Shown piece after piece: positions 62,816 to 64,000 of a stretch of 64,000 nt of DNA (position 1 is the stretch's first letter; each line of letters begins with the position of its first letter). The notes under the pieces are model-generated. The model saw only the letters and a list, made by a program, of their open reading frames with translations. It did not search any database and had not been told where the DNA came from. The translations under genes were made by a program, and so were the position numbers. The stretch comes from Nitzschia sp. pyKryTriq1. Its lineage: Eukaryota > Bacillariophyta > Bacillariophyceae > Bacillariales > Bacillariaceae. The stretch is from positions 1,916,001 through 1,980,000 of the forward strand of contig OY101120.1 of the NCBI GenBank assembly GCA_956465555.1, in the 5' to 3' direction.

Positions 62816-63164
62816 ATTTGCATTCTGCGACTACGTGTACTATGCTTTAATATATTCATTTACCCTTGCTTAGACTACTCGTACTGGTAACGGTACAGTA
62901 AGTACGAGTATTTTCATTTGATCGTAACATATGGCAAAGGTAGAATTTGCTGCGCTGTAAGTGTGGTAATCCTCAAAATGGCAGGCAGAGAGGTCATCCA
63001 GTAGTACGGAGTCGACGAATAGATCTACTAAAGAGAGCGAGCGTCCGTGAGAGAGGACTGCAGCTACTAGTTTACGAGTAAGGACAATTCGAACCACTTG
63101 CCTGTATTCCAAATCTACTCTTGATCTATAACATTTAACAGTGCAGCTGTTCGTCGTATTATCC
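62816..63164. other. Tail-to-tail intergenic interval
   Basis: This 349-bp interval lies between convergent stops and includes GTACTGGTAACGGTACAG near 62880. I see no gene. Confidence 0.4.
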
Positions 63165-64000
63165 TTACTCCACAACTTCCACCTCGGCCGTCTGGATCTC
63201 GTCTTCGCCGTCACCACTCGGTGCCTCCACCTTCTCTTCTTTTGAGCTAGCTTTCACTTCCGAAGACATGAGACTCATCACTCGCTTAGCAAATCCAGAC
63301 ATATCTTCAACGTCATAGCCGGATGTCATTCCTGCAACATCAAACAAGAGGCGAGCATAGTCTGCGGTATCTTTGTTTTCCTTGTCCTCCTTCACAAGTT
63401 TGTCCAATTCTTTTACAATCGGGTGCTTGGGGTTGATTTCCATGCAGACCTTGTTCATGTCGTCAATGCCACCAATATCACTCCCCGTGGACACAGCTTG
63501 CGCCTTCATGTAGCGCTGCATGCTGGGACTCATACCGTAGGCGCCTTGAACCAAAGCAGCGGGCGAGTCGACAAGAAGATCCGAAACCGTGACTTTTTGA
63601 ACCTTTCCGGAAAGCAGAGTCTCGAGGTAGCCAATTACATCCACATACTCTCGGTTGAGTGCTTCCTTTTTCTTCTTGGATTCTTCGTCATCGTCGTCGA
63701 GCTTCAACGTATCCTTGGCGGCGTCAACAATATTCTTGTCCTTGTAGCCTCGGAGCGACTCAAACATGATTTCATCCAAAGGCTCAGTTGCAAACAAGAC
63801 ATCGTATCCCCGAGACTTGAGCTTTTCAATGACGGGGGACATGGCAGCCTTTGCCTTTCCTTCGCCTGTCACGTAGTAGATATCCTTTTGGTTTTCGGGC
63901 ATGTTCTCGATGTACTTGTCGAGAGAAGTGTACTCTTCGCCCGAAGCTGAGCTAAAGAATCGAAGGTACGAGGCGATTTCGTCCCGATTTCTGTCATCTT
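63165..64000 (-). CDS. HSP90-family chaperone, organellar type, C-terminal part only (runs off the window)
   Basis: The visible 277 or so residues are the C-terminal part of an Hsp90, open at the window end. YLRFFSS and EEYTSLDKYIENM, then PENQKDIYYVTGE are the middle-domain/C-domain transition. Further signatures are DVLFATEPLDEIMFESLRGYKDKN, given here only to Lys, and GAYGMSPSMQRYMKAQA, which lines the dimer interface. There is no MEEVD (cytosolic) or KDEL/HDEL (ER) end; the protein ends in acidic EVEVVE, as organellar HtpG/HSP90C-type members do. Closer to the plastid than to the TRAP1 type by the LRFFSS and TSLDKYIE segments, by eye. Its targeting peptide lies outside the window, so plastid or mitochondrion stays open. 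Confidence 0.85.
   Translation of the reverse strand, partial: DDRNRDEIASYLRFFSSASGEEYTSLDKYIENMPENQKDIYYVTGEGKAKAAMSPVIEKLKSRGYDVLFATEPLDEIMFESLRGYKDKNIVDAAKDTLKLDDDDEESKKKKEALNREYVDVIGYLETLLSGKVQKVTVSDLLVDSPAALVQGAYGMSPSMQRYMKAQAVSTGSDIGGIDDMNKVCMEINPKHPIVKELDKLVKEDKENKDTADYARLLFDVAGMTSGYDVEDMSGFAKRVMSLMSSEVKASSKEEKVEAPSGDGEDEIQTAEVEVVE

Noticed and set aside
63085-63105. TTCGAACCA on the plus strand, a B-box-like word in reverse
   Set aside because: No A box at the right distance and no cloverleaf on the minus strand.
1-64000. CRISPR arrays, bacterial operons, prophage, rRNA genes
   Set aside because: No direct repeats with unique spacers, no polycistronic layout, no ribosomal RNA signature; introns and targeting signals say eukaryote.

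Overview
This window reads as nuclear DNA of a diatom, probably a raphid pennate (the clade is inference). Four predicted preproteins start with an ER signal peptide followed at the predicted cleavage site by a Phe-containing ASAFAP-like motif, the bipartite import signal of secondary red plastids. Genes are intron-poor. The introns I could place are 56-294 bp, GT-AG, and often carry a CTAAC branch site. Three secreted proteins carry the long Pro-Ser/Pro-Thr repeats common in diatom surface proteins. Gene order is compact and strand-mixed, with no operon logic. Intergenic DNA is full of self-complementary words (GTAC, CTAG, TACCGGTA).

Layout. 0-6.6 kb: a secreted or plastid membrane protein, a two-domain SRPBCC-like plastid protein (-), a trypsin with two C-terminal repeat domains, and a ZNHIT3-like snoRNP assembly factor (-). 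6.6-9.9 kb: a tRNA-like element and a four-exon MFS transporter. 10.1-14.1 kb: a head-to-head pair of Pro/Ser-repeat secreted proteins sharing a nearly identical ~0.66 kb block in inverted orientation. 14.5-23.8 kb: glutaminyl-tRNA synthetase fused to an EMAPII-type tRNA-binding domain and bearing a plastid presequence (-), a PWWP-like/histone deacetylase fusion, and a UBL-BAG co-chaperone (-). 24.4-29 kb: an 11-bp tandem repeat array, a thylakoid-lumen glutathione-peroxidase-fold protein without its catalytic Cys, and two unrecognised proteins (-). 29.6-30.7 kb: repeats, one present again inverted at 57.6 kb. 31-38.8 kb: LYR-motif protein, UDP-glucuronate decarboxylase (-), GNAT acetyltransferase, a third Pro/Ser-repeat protein (-), and a protein kinase. 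39.8-44.7 kb: a rhamnosyltransferase-family protein, a transposase remnant in simple repeats, and an ankyrin protein. 45-57.4 kb: an LRR protein (-), a WBP11-GYF spliceosome-type fusion, a TPR/Sel1-like secreted protein (-), a Golgi-type sulfotransferase, a 1314-aa protein with two copies of an unrecognised domain around four NUMOD-like modules, and a small membrane protein (-). 58.8-64 kb: a small secreted protein, an FBH1-like UvrD helicase ending in a J-like domain, and the C-terminal part of an organellar-type HSP90 (-) running off the window.

The genes do not form one pathway. Loose themes are plastid import (four genes), cell-surface and glycan chemistry (UXS, rhamnosyltransferase, sulfotransferase, Pro/Ser-repeat proteins), and RNA or chromatin factors. 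The best candidates for undescribed biology are the duplicated-domain/NUMOD protein at 52.7 kb, the Cys-less lumenal GPX-fold protein at 24.9 kb, the gene-converted Pro/Ser-repeat pair at 10-14 kb and the helicase/J-domain fusion at 60 kb.
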